A stretch of 64,000 bases of DNA from Orychophragmus violaceus (taxonomy: Eukaryota > Streptophyta > Magnoliopsida > Brassicales > Brassicaceae): assembly GCA_030180135.1 (NCBI GenBank), contig CM058237.1, positions 103,989,904 through 104,053,903 on the forward strand, given 5' to 3'. Under the pieces are notes generated by a model. The model saw nothing but the letters and a program-made list of their open reading frames with translations, had not been told where the DNA came from and searched no databases. Of this stretch, positions 44,935-55,650 are shown in pieces. Positions within the stretch are counted from its first letter, which is position 1. Each line of letters opens with the position of its first letter. The translations under genes were made by a program, and so were the position numbers.

Positions 44935-46462
44935 AAGCTGAAATCCAAGAAAAAAACAAAGATTTAGTTATGTATATGATGAGAAATCTTATCTAATAAG
45001 AAAACTCGCATTATATTCAAACAATGTTTCCTCTATGAATATAATGATCCAAGATCCATACTTCACTAAAATCTGAGTGGGCGACTCGCCATCACCCAAA
45101 CTTTAGTTATCTAGGTAAGCAAATCATTGCTAATTGTACCCAGTACAACTCTTGGTTGTGGATGAGATAAACTATGTCTAATCTACTCTGATGTCTCTGG
45201 GCCCAGAACTTCTGATAGACCAGTCAAGTAAACCAATCTTTTCTGTCTTGTGATCATTGACAGTCGCACTGCGAGTCTATCAACGAACATCTGCCTTGAT
45301 CAGATCACTGTGGATACCAAGGACTCCAAGACTATCCAACAATGAACCGAGTCTTGACAGTAGACTAGATTGGGCAAGACATCAAGGTCACTTGATGTTT
45401 AGTTGAGGAAACTAGACTCTGAAAGGTTAGCAAATCAATCTATTAGGTCATGTAATTGTTGATGTCAAGCACCGCAAGTCCATCAACATAATTACCTGCC
45501 TTTCTCACCTAACTGTGGACAGCAAGCTCTTGGCTAGACCATCACACAACGAAATGAGTCTTGACAGTTGACCATATTGAAGCTAAGCTTTGATCAAGGT
45601 TTAAGTCTAGTTTGGTTTCTGCAAATTCAAGGTTCAATAACCAGAATTTCGAGCACTGTATCGATCGACGCAGACTATATCTGTCAATCGACACCACCAA
45701 ACAAAATCAGACTTCAATAACCAGTTAATCCAATTAACCTGGTTCATCGAACCGGTCATGTCGATCGACACAACCCGTGTGTGACGGTCGACATAGACCT
45801 TAACCGAAGATAGTTTTGATAACCGGTTCAATCCAATTGAATCGACTTATCAGATCAAACTGATCTTAACCAATCGGTTTATATTAATTGGGATAATCAG
45901 TTCAATCCAATTGAACCAATTCATCCAATTTAAACCGTTTAAACCAGTTTCAACTGATTGCGATAACCGGTCCAATTCAATTGAACCGTATTATCTAATC
46001 AAACTGATTTAACCCACCGGTTCATGCTAATTGAGATAATCAGTTCAATCCAATTGAACCAATTCATCCAATTTAAACCGATCTATTCGGACTTAACCAA
46101 GCATGACAACCGGTCCAATCTAATTGAACCGATTAACCATTCGCTTGGTCTGTGTCGACCGACACTAACCTGTGTCGATCGACATTCGACCGAATTTGTT
46201 CTCTGTCGACCGATACACAACCTGTGTCGATCGACACAGTAGGCTTTCGGTTTTTCTTCGCGAAAAAACCCTAGCCGCCGAATCTGTCGATTTCGCCACT
46301 CTGTGTCGACCGACACACCCAGTGTGTCGATCGACACTGTGCGAAAACACAGAATCGGAGATCGATCAGATCGATCTCACCTGTTCTAACTCAAACAACC
46401 TAGCTTGCGAATTTAATTCATCAAATTCAATCAACAGGTGCGATTCAATGGAAAACCCTAAG
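44935..46462 (-). other. Copia-4 leader with five CGATCG-type pairs
   Basis: Between primer site and gag. Pairs at 45658-45694, 45758-45794, 46151-46184, 46203-46238 and 46301-46339. 45800-46140 carries degenerate repeats of ccggttcaatccaattgaac. Two related blocks with (t/c)aagcaccgcaagtccatcaac or cgcactgcgagtctatcaac near 45265 and 45460 recall the duplication in the Copia-1 leader. Confidence 0.75.
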
Positions 46463-46474
46463 GATCTGATACCA
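46463..46474 (-). other. Primer binding site, tRNA-iMet, one mismatch (Copia-4)
   Basis: Minus strand TGGTATCAGATC; expected GAGC ends as GATC. Confidence 0.85.
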
Positions 46475-46475
46475 C

Positions 46476-47210
46476 TGTTGGAACTTCGAGCCAATTCTAC
46501 CAGTTCAGAATTGCTGTCATGTTCCAGATAGCCTAGGATCTAGGGTCTAGTTAATTGAATCAAGGATCTGATCTCGTGTTTACCTGGAGATTGGCAGCGG
46601 AAGATTCAAGTAATACGAGATCTCTGGAGCGCCTCAGATGCTGCGCCTCTACTTCAGTCCACACGCACACAAGCTGGAATCCGCCGGGATGCTAGTACCG
46701 GTGCTCGGATCTCCTGGGAACTGAGTTTCTTGAGGTTTCTGTGTTTTCTCTCTGAGAAAACACTCTGGGCGGCGCACTCGATCAACCAATCGGTCGAGTC
46801 AATAAAACATGTTTATATATTGACCTCGAGGTGAACCGAAACATCAGTTTCGGTTTCGCCATTGTGTCGACCGACACACCCATTGGTGTCGATCGACACA
46901 AGTCTTGTATCGACCGACGCACCCAATGGTGTCGATCGATACGCCCTTTTGAAACTCATATTCGATGTGTGTCCAATACACATCGACCAGACCATATGCA
47001 AATGATCAATCCCATACGGAGTATGTCCAACTTGCTTAGGTGTGTGACCCTGTAGGTTCACACGATACTGGAAATGAGTTACAACTCATTTTTCATAAGC
47101 GGTTTCTAGCAAAACATTATGACTACCCAGTATCACATGAATTGTCCGATCTCGACAATACAACTATCTCTAGAGTGAGTACAATGTGATTTCAGGACAT
47201 AATCCCAACA
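46476..47210 (-). repeat. Copia-4 5' LTR
   Basis: 735 bp; motif pairs at 46864-46900 and 46907-46944; minus-strand TATATAAA at about 46812-46819. Confidence 0.96.
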
Positions 47211-47215
47211 AGACG

Positions 47216-48720
47216 CGCATCGCACATGTACTGATCCGTCCATGCGGTTGGATGTACTGCCGAGACGCGGATCGCGGCACATGGTCTGACGCGTGCGATC
47301 ACGGATAACGGTTATGGCCGCGGATCCGGTTTGGTCGTGACGCAATTCAGTCTATGAACTTAGCCGATATAGAGAATTTAGAATGGGTTGGGTTTCGCGG
47401 TACACGGGTTGACGGTACAGTCGAGCGGACAGTCGCGGATCATCTCCGGATGGTCGCGTCTGTTGGCTGATCGTCACACCTATACGCGAACAGTCGCGTC
47501 TCTTTGCGGACTGACGCAATGGTTCAAAGATCGTCAACAATCAGAACGTGCGGACAGCCGGTTGGACAGCGAACGCGGCAGGACGCGAATGGCCTGACGA
47601 ACAGGAACACGCTAGTGTTGCCGAGTACGCTTGGCAATGCTGCCGCATCCTCGTTGCGTCAAGCCATTGCGCTAATGGACTGACGATCGTGGTACGACCG
47701 AGAGACACTCCGTACGACCCGATTGATCGTGTAAGGTCATGACAAATGACGACTTCATTAGACTGGACGGATTCATGTCCTTTACACCGTTGGGATTGAT
47801 CGGAAGATCAACCGCGGTTAAGTTCGGGCTGACGAGAAGGCATGAGTTGGACCGTGGATTGGATCGGGGAGATCATGTGGTCGAAACGCGTGCGGACCGG
47901 TCGATCAGTCAAAAGAACTGGGTCGACGGCCGACGGTACGAACCACGGATCAGACCATCCACGGGAATGATCGAGAGGATCATTCCAACTATTGTACAGA
48001 TCGTTGTGGCTGGCAATACTAAGGTAAACCGGTTCACGAACTGGTTAGACCTAAAGGACTTGGATCGGTCTAAGAGTCAAGTTGCAGGAAACCCAACAAG
48101 GTTAAGTCAAGGCAACAAAGGATAAAGGGAAAACGAGCTATGGAATGATCGAGATGAAAAGGTGGTCAAATTAAGGAAGGAACTAGAAGACCTCTTTTGT
48201 ACATGGTCATGTGGGGATGGTTGGTTGAATGACTAGGTACAAAGGGGGCGTGTTCTATAAGCCCGATGAACGAACGAGTCAAGCTGAACGCGGAGTTAGC
48301 TTCACACCGGATTCACCAAGGGTTAAGGTACACGTTTCGAGAACTCTTCTATTGTTCTAAGGAATGGTCAGAGCCGAATAGGAGAATGAAAGGATCTAAG
48401 TTAAAGACTTAGGTTGATTAAATGGATAGTTGGAATGGGAACCTCGAAAGAGTTTTTGAGAAAACTAAGAAAGGTTATAAGAGGTTCTTGGACGGATCGT
48501 TCTTTAGAGGAACGATGTAAAAGTTAAGTAAGGATTTCCGCTGCGTAATCTTAAGTATGAAGGATCTAAGACTAGGAGTCAAATAGTAGATCCGATGAAT
48601 ACTTAGTTCCTAAGGGAAAATTTTAAATAGGACGGGTTTTAGGGAGGTTCAGACCTGGGTTTGGCCTGACCACTGGGACGCATCGACCGCGGCCTAGGAG
48701 GGCCGGGTCGGGGTGTTTCA
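47216..48720 (+). repeat. LARD 3' LTR, second part
   Basis: Resumes cgcatcgcacatg..., ends GGTGTTTCA, followed by target duplication AAAAT. CpG-rich like its 5' partner; short ORFs are not genes. Confidence 0.94.
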
Positions 48721-48725
48721 AAAAT

Positions 48726-49019
48726 CTCATCGATGGACATTCCCTCCGTAGCAACTTCCTGACAGATTCGCTGGAAAGCCTCCACTTGTTCCATGATGGG
48801 TTTGTCGTCCACCATCTGGAACTCCAAGAACTTTGCCGTTGCGTGCTTTTGGCATCCAGCATCCTCGACCTTGTACTTCTTCACCAAAGCGGCCCACAAG
48901 GATTTGGCGGTATTTTTCTCGCAGTAAATTGCATACAGCGGCTCCACAAGACGGCCAAGAATCCACCCTTTCGTCATGTAATCTCCTTGATTCCACGCAT
49001 CCAAAGTTCCGATGGTGTA
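48726..49019 (-). pseudogene. Copia-2 gag, middle segment
   Basis: Minus strand reads YTIGTLDAWNQGDYMTKGWI and continues through KKYKVEDAGCQKHATAKFLE to MSIDEIF, a UBN2-type copia gag. It is bounded on the left by the LARD target site (48725) and on the right by the Tekay-like target site (49020). The frame is open across the segment. It joins 54553-54910 upstream and 18073 downstream. Confidence 0.9.
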
Positions 49020-49024
49020 AACAT

Positions 49025-50760
49025 TGTAACGCCCAAACCCGGCTACTAAGCCGGCTGAGGTTCTCATCAACTTAACAACGTTCTAAGTATAAAATTTCTT
49101 AAGTACGAATTCCATTCCTCAAACTAAGCAATCATAAGACATGAACAATAAGGCAAACTGGATATTTTATTAATCAACCAAGGTACTGATACAAATGTAG
49201 TCTGAGTCATTATGCTATAAAAAGTATTCAGTCCTAACAATCCAGTCTATTACACACACACACACACGTCCGTCTAGGTCTCCATTCCGCGCGCCTAAGC
49301 CCGTTCCTCACTACGAGAAACCTCAGATCCTGAAAACATATAAAAAACGCATAAGATATAACAACTTAGATAATCCAGCAACCTAAATGAAATCCAAGTA
49401 TTTCTATATGATTCCCCACATAATTTGCTAAGTCTTTTATTCCATCTAAGGTGGCCGCGAACAAGTCTGGACCGGCCATATCCTTTACCGGATCATAACC
49501 GTGTCCGGATTCATCCCGCGTCAACCGGCCTAAGGATCTATCCGCGAACGCTAACCGTTCCTATCGCGGTCGTCCGATCGCATCTGTTCGCGTTACCGCA
49601 CCGCCTGCCCGTCCGCGCTCGAGACCGTACGGTCGTTATGCGCGTAGTGGCATACGGCCGTGACGAGTACTACCGCGTCCCGTCAGCACATCCGTAAGGA
49701 CAGCCCACGGTCACACTCGCACCCGTACGTCCGCTTGACGTATGCCGCGTATCGCGAACCAACGCGTTCATCCGCTCATGCCCATTCGTCCGCGACCGTG
49801 TACGGCCCGATCGTGACTAGCGACTGCTGTCGTCCATGCGATCCCACCGACCCATGGCACGACTGTACCGCACGCTGCCTAGTCCGATCTTACCGCCACA
49901 CGATCTCGGCCATGTACCGACTCGCCCCACCGGCCCAAAGTCTCACACGACCGTATGAACATGGACATGTAAACCGCATACAACTTAACGGTTTAATCCT
50001 CATGAATTGAACAGAAAGAGTAGAAGAAGAATGACCGGCCGATCCGTCTAAGGCCATTGACCGCACGGCCTAGCCGTGATCAATGCCCAACGAACCGATC
50101 ACGCACCTTTGGGGTCGCGATTGACTTGCCCGGTTCCTTGGATGCATTTGGATCCATCTTTGATCCGATCTCCTCCTTGAAACAATTCCCTTAACCGCGC
50201 CTCCTTCTCTTCAAACCCGCCGGCCAACTACTTGAGTTTCCGGCCAATCTCTCCTCCGATTTCCCTTGCCTTCAAGCCTTATTCTCTCACGGTTTCTCTC
50301 TGAGTTTTCTGTGTGAAAATGGTGCCAAAAAAGCGTGCGCAAGAGGGTCATGGAGGCGGGTATTTATAGGCCTTAATACCCAAAAACCGCCAAGGCCAAA
50401 GGGGCATGAGTGGTTAAGCGAATGGGTGCCTTTGGCCACTCGTGTCCCTTGGTCATAACCGCCTGGTCAGCTAGTGACACTAGCTGACCCCCACCCCACT
50501 AGCTGACCTGAACACTCAACACTCACCCGAGCTGAGTTGAGCTGAGTGTCAGTCCCTCCAGCTGACCTAGCTGGCCGTCCAGCTCATTCCAGCAGCTTAC
50601 TCTCTCTCTAGCTTCTTCCTTACCCGGCCAAGCTCATCCAAGCTGATCCTAGCCGCCTCTTGACCATAGAACACTTCCCGTTGATCTTCCTTGATCGTTT
50701 GTCCTTGTTCTGGTTCCATGGCCCGCCTTCCCGATCCTATCTAGGATCGGGGATGCTACA
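49025..50760 (-). repeat. Tekay-like 3' LTR
   Basis: Minus strand TGTAGCATCC...GGGCGTTACA. (AC)n run near 49253; palindrome 50465-50489; minus-strand TATAAATA at 50361-50368. ORFs in it recur exactly in the other LTR and are not genes. Confidence 0.95.
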
Positions 50761-50775
50761 AGTCTCCCCCCCTTG
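50761..50775 (-). other. Polypurine tract of Tekay-like element
   Basis: Minus strand AAGGGGGGGAGACT before TGTAGCATCC. Confidence 0.85.
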
Positions 50776-53030
50776 AAAGGGATTCGTCCCCGAATCCGCT
50801 TCAAGGCGATCCATCTCCTCAAGCCATTCTGGGTAGTCGGCTTGCATCCGGTTCACCGTTTCCCAAGTAACCTCCTCGATCCCGTTGCAAACCCAAACAA
50901 CCTTAACCATTGGTATTGACTTCTTTCTCATTGCCTTTTCCGCCCTGTCAATAATCCGAACTGGTCTTGCTTCCATAGTCAAATTCTCCTTGAGTTCGCT
51001 GGGAATTTTTGGAACAATGACGTCTCGGTCCGTGACGCATTTCCTGAGTTGAGATACATGGAACACATCATGGAATGCTTCCATCTCAGCCGGTAAGTCA
51101 AGCTTATAAGCGACAAGTCCAACTCTCGCCACAATCCGGAACGGCCCTAGGTATCTCGGGTCTAACTTTCCCCGCTTTGAGACTCTGGCTCTACCCTTGA
51201 ATGTGATCATCTTCAGATAGACCAAGTCGCCAACTGCAAACTCAATGTCCTTCCGACGTTTGTCTGCATAACTCTTCTGTCTATCCTGGGCTTCCTTCAT
51301 TTTGGCCTTGAGCAGTCGGATCTGCTCTGTGGTCTCCTCCACAATGTCTGGTCCGATCAAGCTAGCTTCCCCAACTTGTGTCCAACACAATGGGGTTCGA
51401 CAGGGTCATCCATACAACGCTTCATAAGGTGACATCCCAATACTGGCATGGAAACTGTTGTTGTATGCGAACTCTGCCAAAGGCAAGTACCTCTCCCAAG
51501 AATCGCCCCAATCTAAGACACTTGCTCTCAACATGTCTTCTAAGGTCCGTATTGTCCTCTCCGACTGCCCATCAGTCTGTGGGTGATAGGCCGTACTCAT
51601 ATGCACCTTAGTCCCCAAGGCCTTTTGGAACGCCCTCCAAAAGTACGAGGTAAAGCGTGCATCTCTGTCCGAGACAATACTCGCTGGAACCCCATGTAAC
51701 CGAACGATCTCATCAATGTACTTCCCCACAATCTGAGTAACCCCGTCGGTCTTCTTAATGGCCAGAAAATGCGCGGACTTTGTAAGCCGATCTACCACAA
51801 CCCAAACAGTATCCTTCTTGGTCCTGGTGGTTGGTAAACCCGTGACGAAGTCCATCGTAATATGATCCCATTTCCATTCCGGAATGGGTAAGCTCTGTAG
51901 GAGGCCGCCCGGGGCTTGGTGCTCCGCCTTGACCAACTGACAAGTAGGGCACTTGGCGACCCAAGCTGCTATATCCCGCTTCATCCCGACCCAATGATAG
52001 TACCTCTTGAGGTCATGGTACATCTTAGTCTGACCAGGATGAATCGCAAACCGTGACTGATGCGCCTCCCTCAGAATCTCTTCTTTCAACTCCTTAACGT
52101 CTGGTACACAGACCCTCCCGTTAACCACGATCGTCCCGTTGTTGGAAAACTTGTGTTCGGTGTTGATGTGGTTAGCGGCCTTAGTCAGCTCCTCGTCTTG
52201 TCCTTGAGCCAACCGAACCCGGGTTAATAAGTCTGCTTGGTCCGCAGCCCCCAAACCCAAAGGTTCCTCATCCACGGTCAAGGCATTAAGGTGTAACGCC
52301 CCGATCATGCCCACCAACGCCTCTGCGTCTTTCTCAACTGAGACTCCAGCCCTTTTCCGGCTTAATGCGTCGGCCACTAGATTGGCTTTCCCAGGATGGT
52401 AGGAAATGTCCAAATCATAGTCGGCCACGAACTCCATCCACCTTCGCTGCCTCAAGTTCAGATCTGGTTGAGTGAAGATGTACTTCAGGCTCTTGTGGTC
52501 CGTGAGTATTTGCACTTTAGCCCCGTAGAGATAAGATCGCCAGATCTTTAGTGCAAACACTACAGCGGCCATCTCCAGATCGTGGGTTGGGTAATTGCCC
52601 TCATGCTTCTTGAGTTGCCTCGAAGCATAAGCAATGACCTTTCCCTCCTGCATCAATACACAACCCAATCCGGTAATTGATGCATCAGTGTAAACCACAT
52701 AAGGTACCTCGTTCTCCGGTAGAGCTAGGACTGGCGCCTGTGTAAGCATGTCCTTTAGCTCCGAGAAACTCTTCTCAGCCTTGTCCGACCACTCGAACTT
52801 AACATCCTTCCCGGTTAGTTTGGTTAGAGCTTGCGCCTTACTGGCAAAACCCTTGACAAACCGCCGGTAGTAGCCTGCTAAGCCAAGGAAACTCCGCACC
52901 TCGGTTGCGTTCCTTGGCCTCGGCCACTCCTTAATCGCCTTGATCTTCTCAGGATCAACCGATACTCCTTGGTCCGACACAATGTGTCCTAGGAACCCGA
53001 TGCTTCTTTGCCAAAAACCCGACACAATCC
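50761..53030 (-). pseudogene. Tekay-like pol: RT end, RNase H, integrase, chromodomain-like tail
   Basis: The pol frame enters at FWQRSIGFLGHIVSDQG (C-terminal RT/thumb), so the YVDD active site is missing. RNase H has VVYTDASITGLGCVL and DHKSLKYIF. Integrase has its zinc finger (HPGQTKMYHDLKRYYHW, CPTCQ) and core (MDFVTGLP, VVVDRLTKSAHF, HPQTDGQSERTI). A TGA at 51406-51408, where CGA is usual, interrupts integrase. The frame then continues with the GPY/F-type segment (LGPFRIVARVG, FHVSQLRKCV) and a chromodomain-like end (VKVVWVCNGIEEVTWE). It is fused to LTR sequence at about 53026, so the ATG-initiated extension is spurious. Confidence 0.93.
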
Positions 53031-54547
53031 AGTCTATTACACACACACACACACGTCCGTCTAGGTCTCCATTCCGCGCGCCTAAGCCCGTTCCTCACTA
53101 CGAGAAACCTCAGATCCTGAAAACATATAAAAAACGCATAAGATATAACAACTTAGATAATCCAGCAACCTAAATGAAATCCAAGTATTTCTATATGATT
53201 CCCCACATAATTTGCTAAGTCTTTTATTCCATCTAAGGTGGCCGCGAACAAGTCTGGACCGGCCATATCCTTTACCGGATCATAACCGTGTCCGGATTCA
53301 TCCCGCGTCAACCGGCCTAAGGATCTATCCGCGAACGCTAACCGTTCCTATCGCGGTCGTCCGATCGCATCTGTTCGCGTTACCGCACCGCCTGCCCGTC
53401 CGCGCTCGAGACCGTACGGTCGTTATGCGCGTAGTGGCATACGGCCGTGACGAGTACTACCGCGTCCCGTCAGCACATCCGTAAGGACAGCCCACGGTCA
53501 CACTCGCACCCGTACGTCCGCTTGACGTATGCCGCGTATCGCGAACCAACGCGTTCATCCGCTCATGCCCATTCGTCCGTGACCGTGTACGGCCCGATCG
53601 TGACTAGCGACTGCTGTCGTCCATGCGATCCCACCGACCCATGGCACGACTGTACCGCACGCTGCCTAGTCCGATCTTACCGCCACACGATCTCGGCCAT
53701 GTACCGACTCGCCCCACCGGCCCAAAGTCTCACACGACCGTATGAACATGGACATGTAAACCGCATACAACTTAACGGTTTAATCCTCATGAATTGAACA
53801 GAAAGAGTAGAAGAAGAATGACCGGCCGATCCGTCTAAGGCCATTGACCGCACGGCCTAGCCGTGATCAATGCCCAACGAACCGATCACGCACCTTTGGG
53901 GTCGCGATTGACTTGCCCGGTTCCTTGGATGCATTTGGATCCATCTTTGATCCGATCTCCTCCTTGGAACAATTCCCTTAACCGCGCCTCCTTCTCTTCA
54001 AACCCGCCGGCCAACTACTTGAGTTTCCGGCCAATCTCTCCTCCGATTTCCCTTGCCTTCAAGCCTTATTCTCTCACGGTTTCTCTCTGAGTTTTCTGTG
54101 TGAAAATGGTGCCAAAAAAGCGTGCGCAAGAGGGTCATGGAGGCGGGTATTTATAGGCCTTAATACCCAAAAACCGCCAAGGCCAAAGGGGCATGAGTGG
54201 TTAAGCGAATGGGTGCCTTTGGCCACTCGTGTCCCTTGGTCATAACCGCCTGGTCAGCTAGTGACACTAGCTGACCCCCACCCCACTAGCTGACCTGAAC
54301 ACTCAACACTCACCCGAGCTGAGTTGAGCTGAGTGTCAGTCCCTCCAGCTGACCTAGCTGGCCGTCCAGCTCATTCCAGCTGCTTACTCTCTCTCTAGCT
54401 TCTTCCTTACCCGGCCAAGCTCATCCAAGCTGATCCTAGCCGCCTCTTGACCATAGAACACTTCCCGTTGATCTTCCTTGATCGTTTGTCCTTGTTCTGG
54501 TTCCATGGCCCGCCTTCCCGATCCTATCTAGGATCGGGGATGCTACA
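53026..54547 (-). repeat. Tekay-like 5' LTR remnant
   Basis: First 1,522 bp of the LTR (minus sense), matching 49233-50760, then an abrupt junction into pol at acacaatccag. Palindrome 54252-54276; minus-strand TATAAATA at 54148-54155. Confidence 0.94.
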
Positions 54548-54552
54548 AACAT

Positions 54553-54910
54553 CACCGGTTCCTTCTCCAATCTCGGGTTGATCCTCCTCGAGGTACCGTG
54601 AGAGATGTATCGCATGAAGATAGAACTTCATCTGGTTCGACCACATCTTCCAGCTTTTGCCATTGAACTTGTCAGGCAATAAGCCTTGGCACGAGGCTTG
54701 AAGAGAAGCAAACGCTGGCGGAGGAGGAGGAGCGTGAAACACCACGTTTCTTTCAGCTTTCTCTTTTTCAGCCTTTGCCTTTTCAGCTTTCTCTTTTTCC
54801 AATCTCTCGGAATCAGCCTGAAATAGAGCTCGGCGAGTTGTTTCTTCATCGCTTACATCCTGAGGAGAGCTTGGTGTCGAAACATTCAGATTATCGGTTT
54901 CACTTGCCAT
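54553..54910 (-). pseudogene. Copia-2 gag N-terminus
   Basis: ATG at 54910: MASETDNLNVSTPSSPQDVS. A charged Lys/Glu/Ala stretch follows (residues about 40-60, likely coiled coil), then proline-rich PPPPPAF, then DKFNGKSWKMWSNQMKFYLH, the typical start of a UBN2/copia gag. Cut by the Tekay-like insertion after residue about 119 and resumes at 49019. The upstream ATG at 54931 is possible but less likely. Confidence 0.88.
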
Positions 54911-55650
54911 TTCCTGACACAAACAAGACAAGATGTATCAATATCACGTTTTAATAAACGATTTCAAAATGAAACGATATTAACAACTTTTGCATTTAAC
55001 AAAAACGTTTAAAGTGATAGAAAACGTTTATAAATTTCACGAAACGTTATAAAACCGCAAGCGTTTCTAAATGTTTGTAACTCGCAAAAACGTTTGACAA
55101 AACGTTATAAAACGCAGTCGCAATCTAGGGTTTTGAAACCGCTAACGTTTTTGCATAAAACGAAACCGCAATCGTTTGTAAACCGCAAGCGTTTGTAAAC
55201 CAAAAGCGTTTGTAAACCGCAAGCGTTTCTAAATGGCAAGCGTTTCTTAAAAAAAAAAACGTTTGTAAACCGCAAATGCAAAAGCAAAGCGTTTAACCAA
55301 AACGTTTGAAAACGCAACCGCAAACCGCATATATGTAAGCGACCGCGATTTGTTTAAGCACTATACAAGTCGCTTAACAAATCCGTAAAACGTTTAAAGA
55401 ATCATTGATATGATTAGCGTTTGAAGCACGGTGAAGCGGAAACGCTAATCTTGGATCCGAAAACGTTTTATGCAAAGCGGTACACAATCGCATAAAAGCT
55501 TAGCAGCAAATCGCGAAGGACCGTCAACTCATGTAATCGCTTAAACGATTCGCGAGTTCTTTCCTTAAACCGCAAGAAACATAAACGCAATTCACCAAAA
55601 TCCTTTCAATGTTATGAAACAAAGAACGGATTTTGTTTTCGAGTTAAGAC
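54911..55650 (-). other. Copia-2 leader dominated by cgttt repeats
   Basis: Non-coding. From about 54960 to 55440 it is packed with aaacgttt, gcgtttgtaaaccgcaa and similar words at short irregular spacing (densest 55060-55320). No tRNA-iMet primer site (TGGTATCAGAGC) is found next to the LTR; the minus strand reads GTCTTAACTCGAAAAC there. Confidence 0.75.

Larger units (their letters stand above)
40179..47210 (-). mobile_element. Copia-4: Ty1/copia element on minus strand with decayed pol
   Basis: 7,032 bp; two 735-bp LTRs; perfect target duplication AGACG (40174-40178 and 47211-47215). By eye about five LTR differences, yet pol is a shortened, multiply broken relic while gag is almost intact. 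This suggests a non-autonomous family moved in trans. LTR, leader and proteins are related to Copia-1. It inserted into the LARD 3' LTR. Confidence 0.96.
18079..48720 (+). mobile_element. LARD: large non-autonomous Ty3/gypsy derivative with nested insertions
   Basis: Perfect target duplication AAAAT (18074-18078 and 48721-48725) and ends TGTAACATCC...GGTGTTTCA. Net of its own insertions (A, Copia-3, Copia-4) it is about 7.7 kb: two LTRs of about 2.8 kb and only about 2.0 kb of internal sequence. It has a tRNA-Met primer site, a protease fragment and a PPT, but no RT, RNase H or integrase. It therefore fits the large-retrotransposon-derivative class and must have been moved in trans. The PPT and LTR palindrome match the Tekay-like element at 49025-54547. 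Confidence 0.93.
49025..54547 (-). mobile_element. Tekay-like chromovirus gypsy element, 5' deleted
   Basis: Perfect target duplication AACAT (49020-49024 and 54548-54552). 3' LTR 49025-50760 (1,736 bp); pol from RT remnant to chromodomain-like tail; 5' LTR remnant 53026-54547. The last 208 bp of the 5' LTR, primer site, gag, protease and most of RT are deleted. LTR copies differ at only about three positions over about 1.5 kb by eye, so both insertion and deletion are very recent. It inserted into Copia-2 gag. Confidence 0.94.

Noticed and set aside
49425..50010. Two ORFs that recur at 53212-53797, resembling a duplicated gene pair
   Set aside because: They are the same stretch of the two LTRs of one gypsy element.
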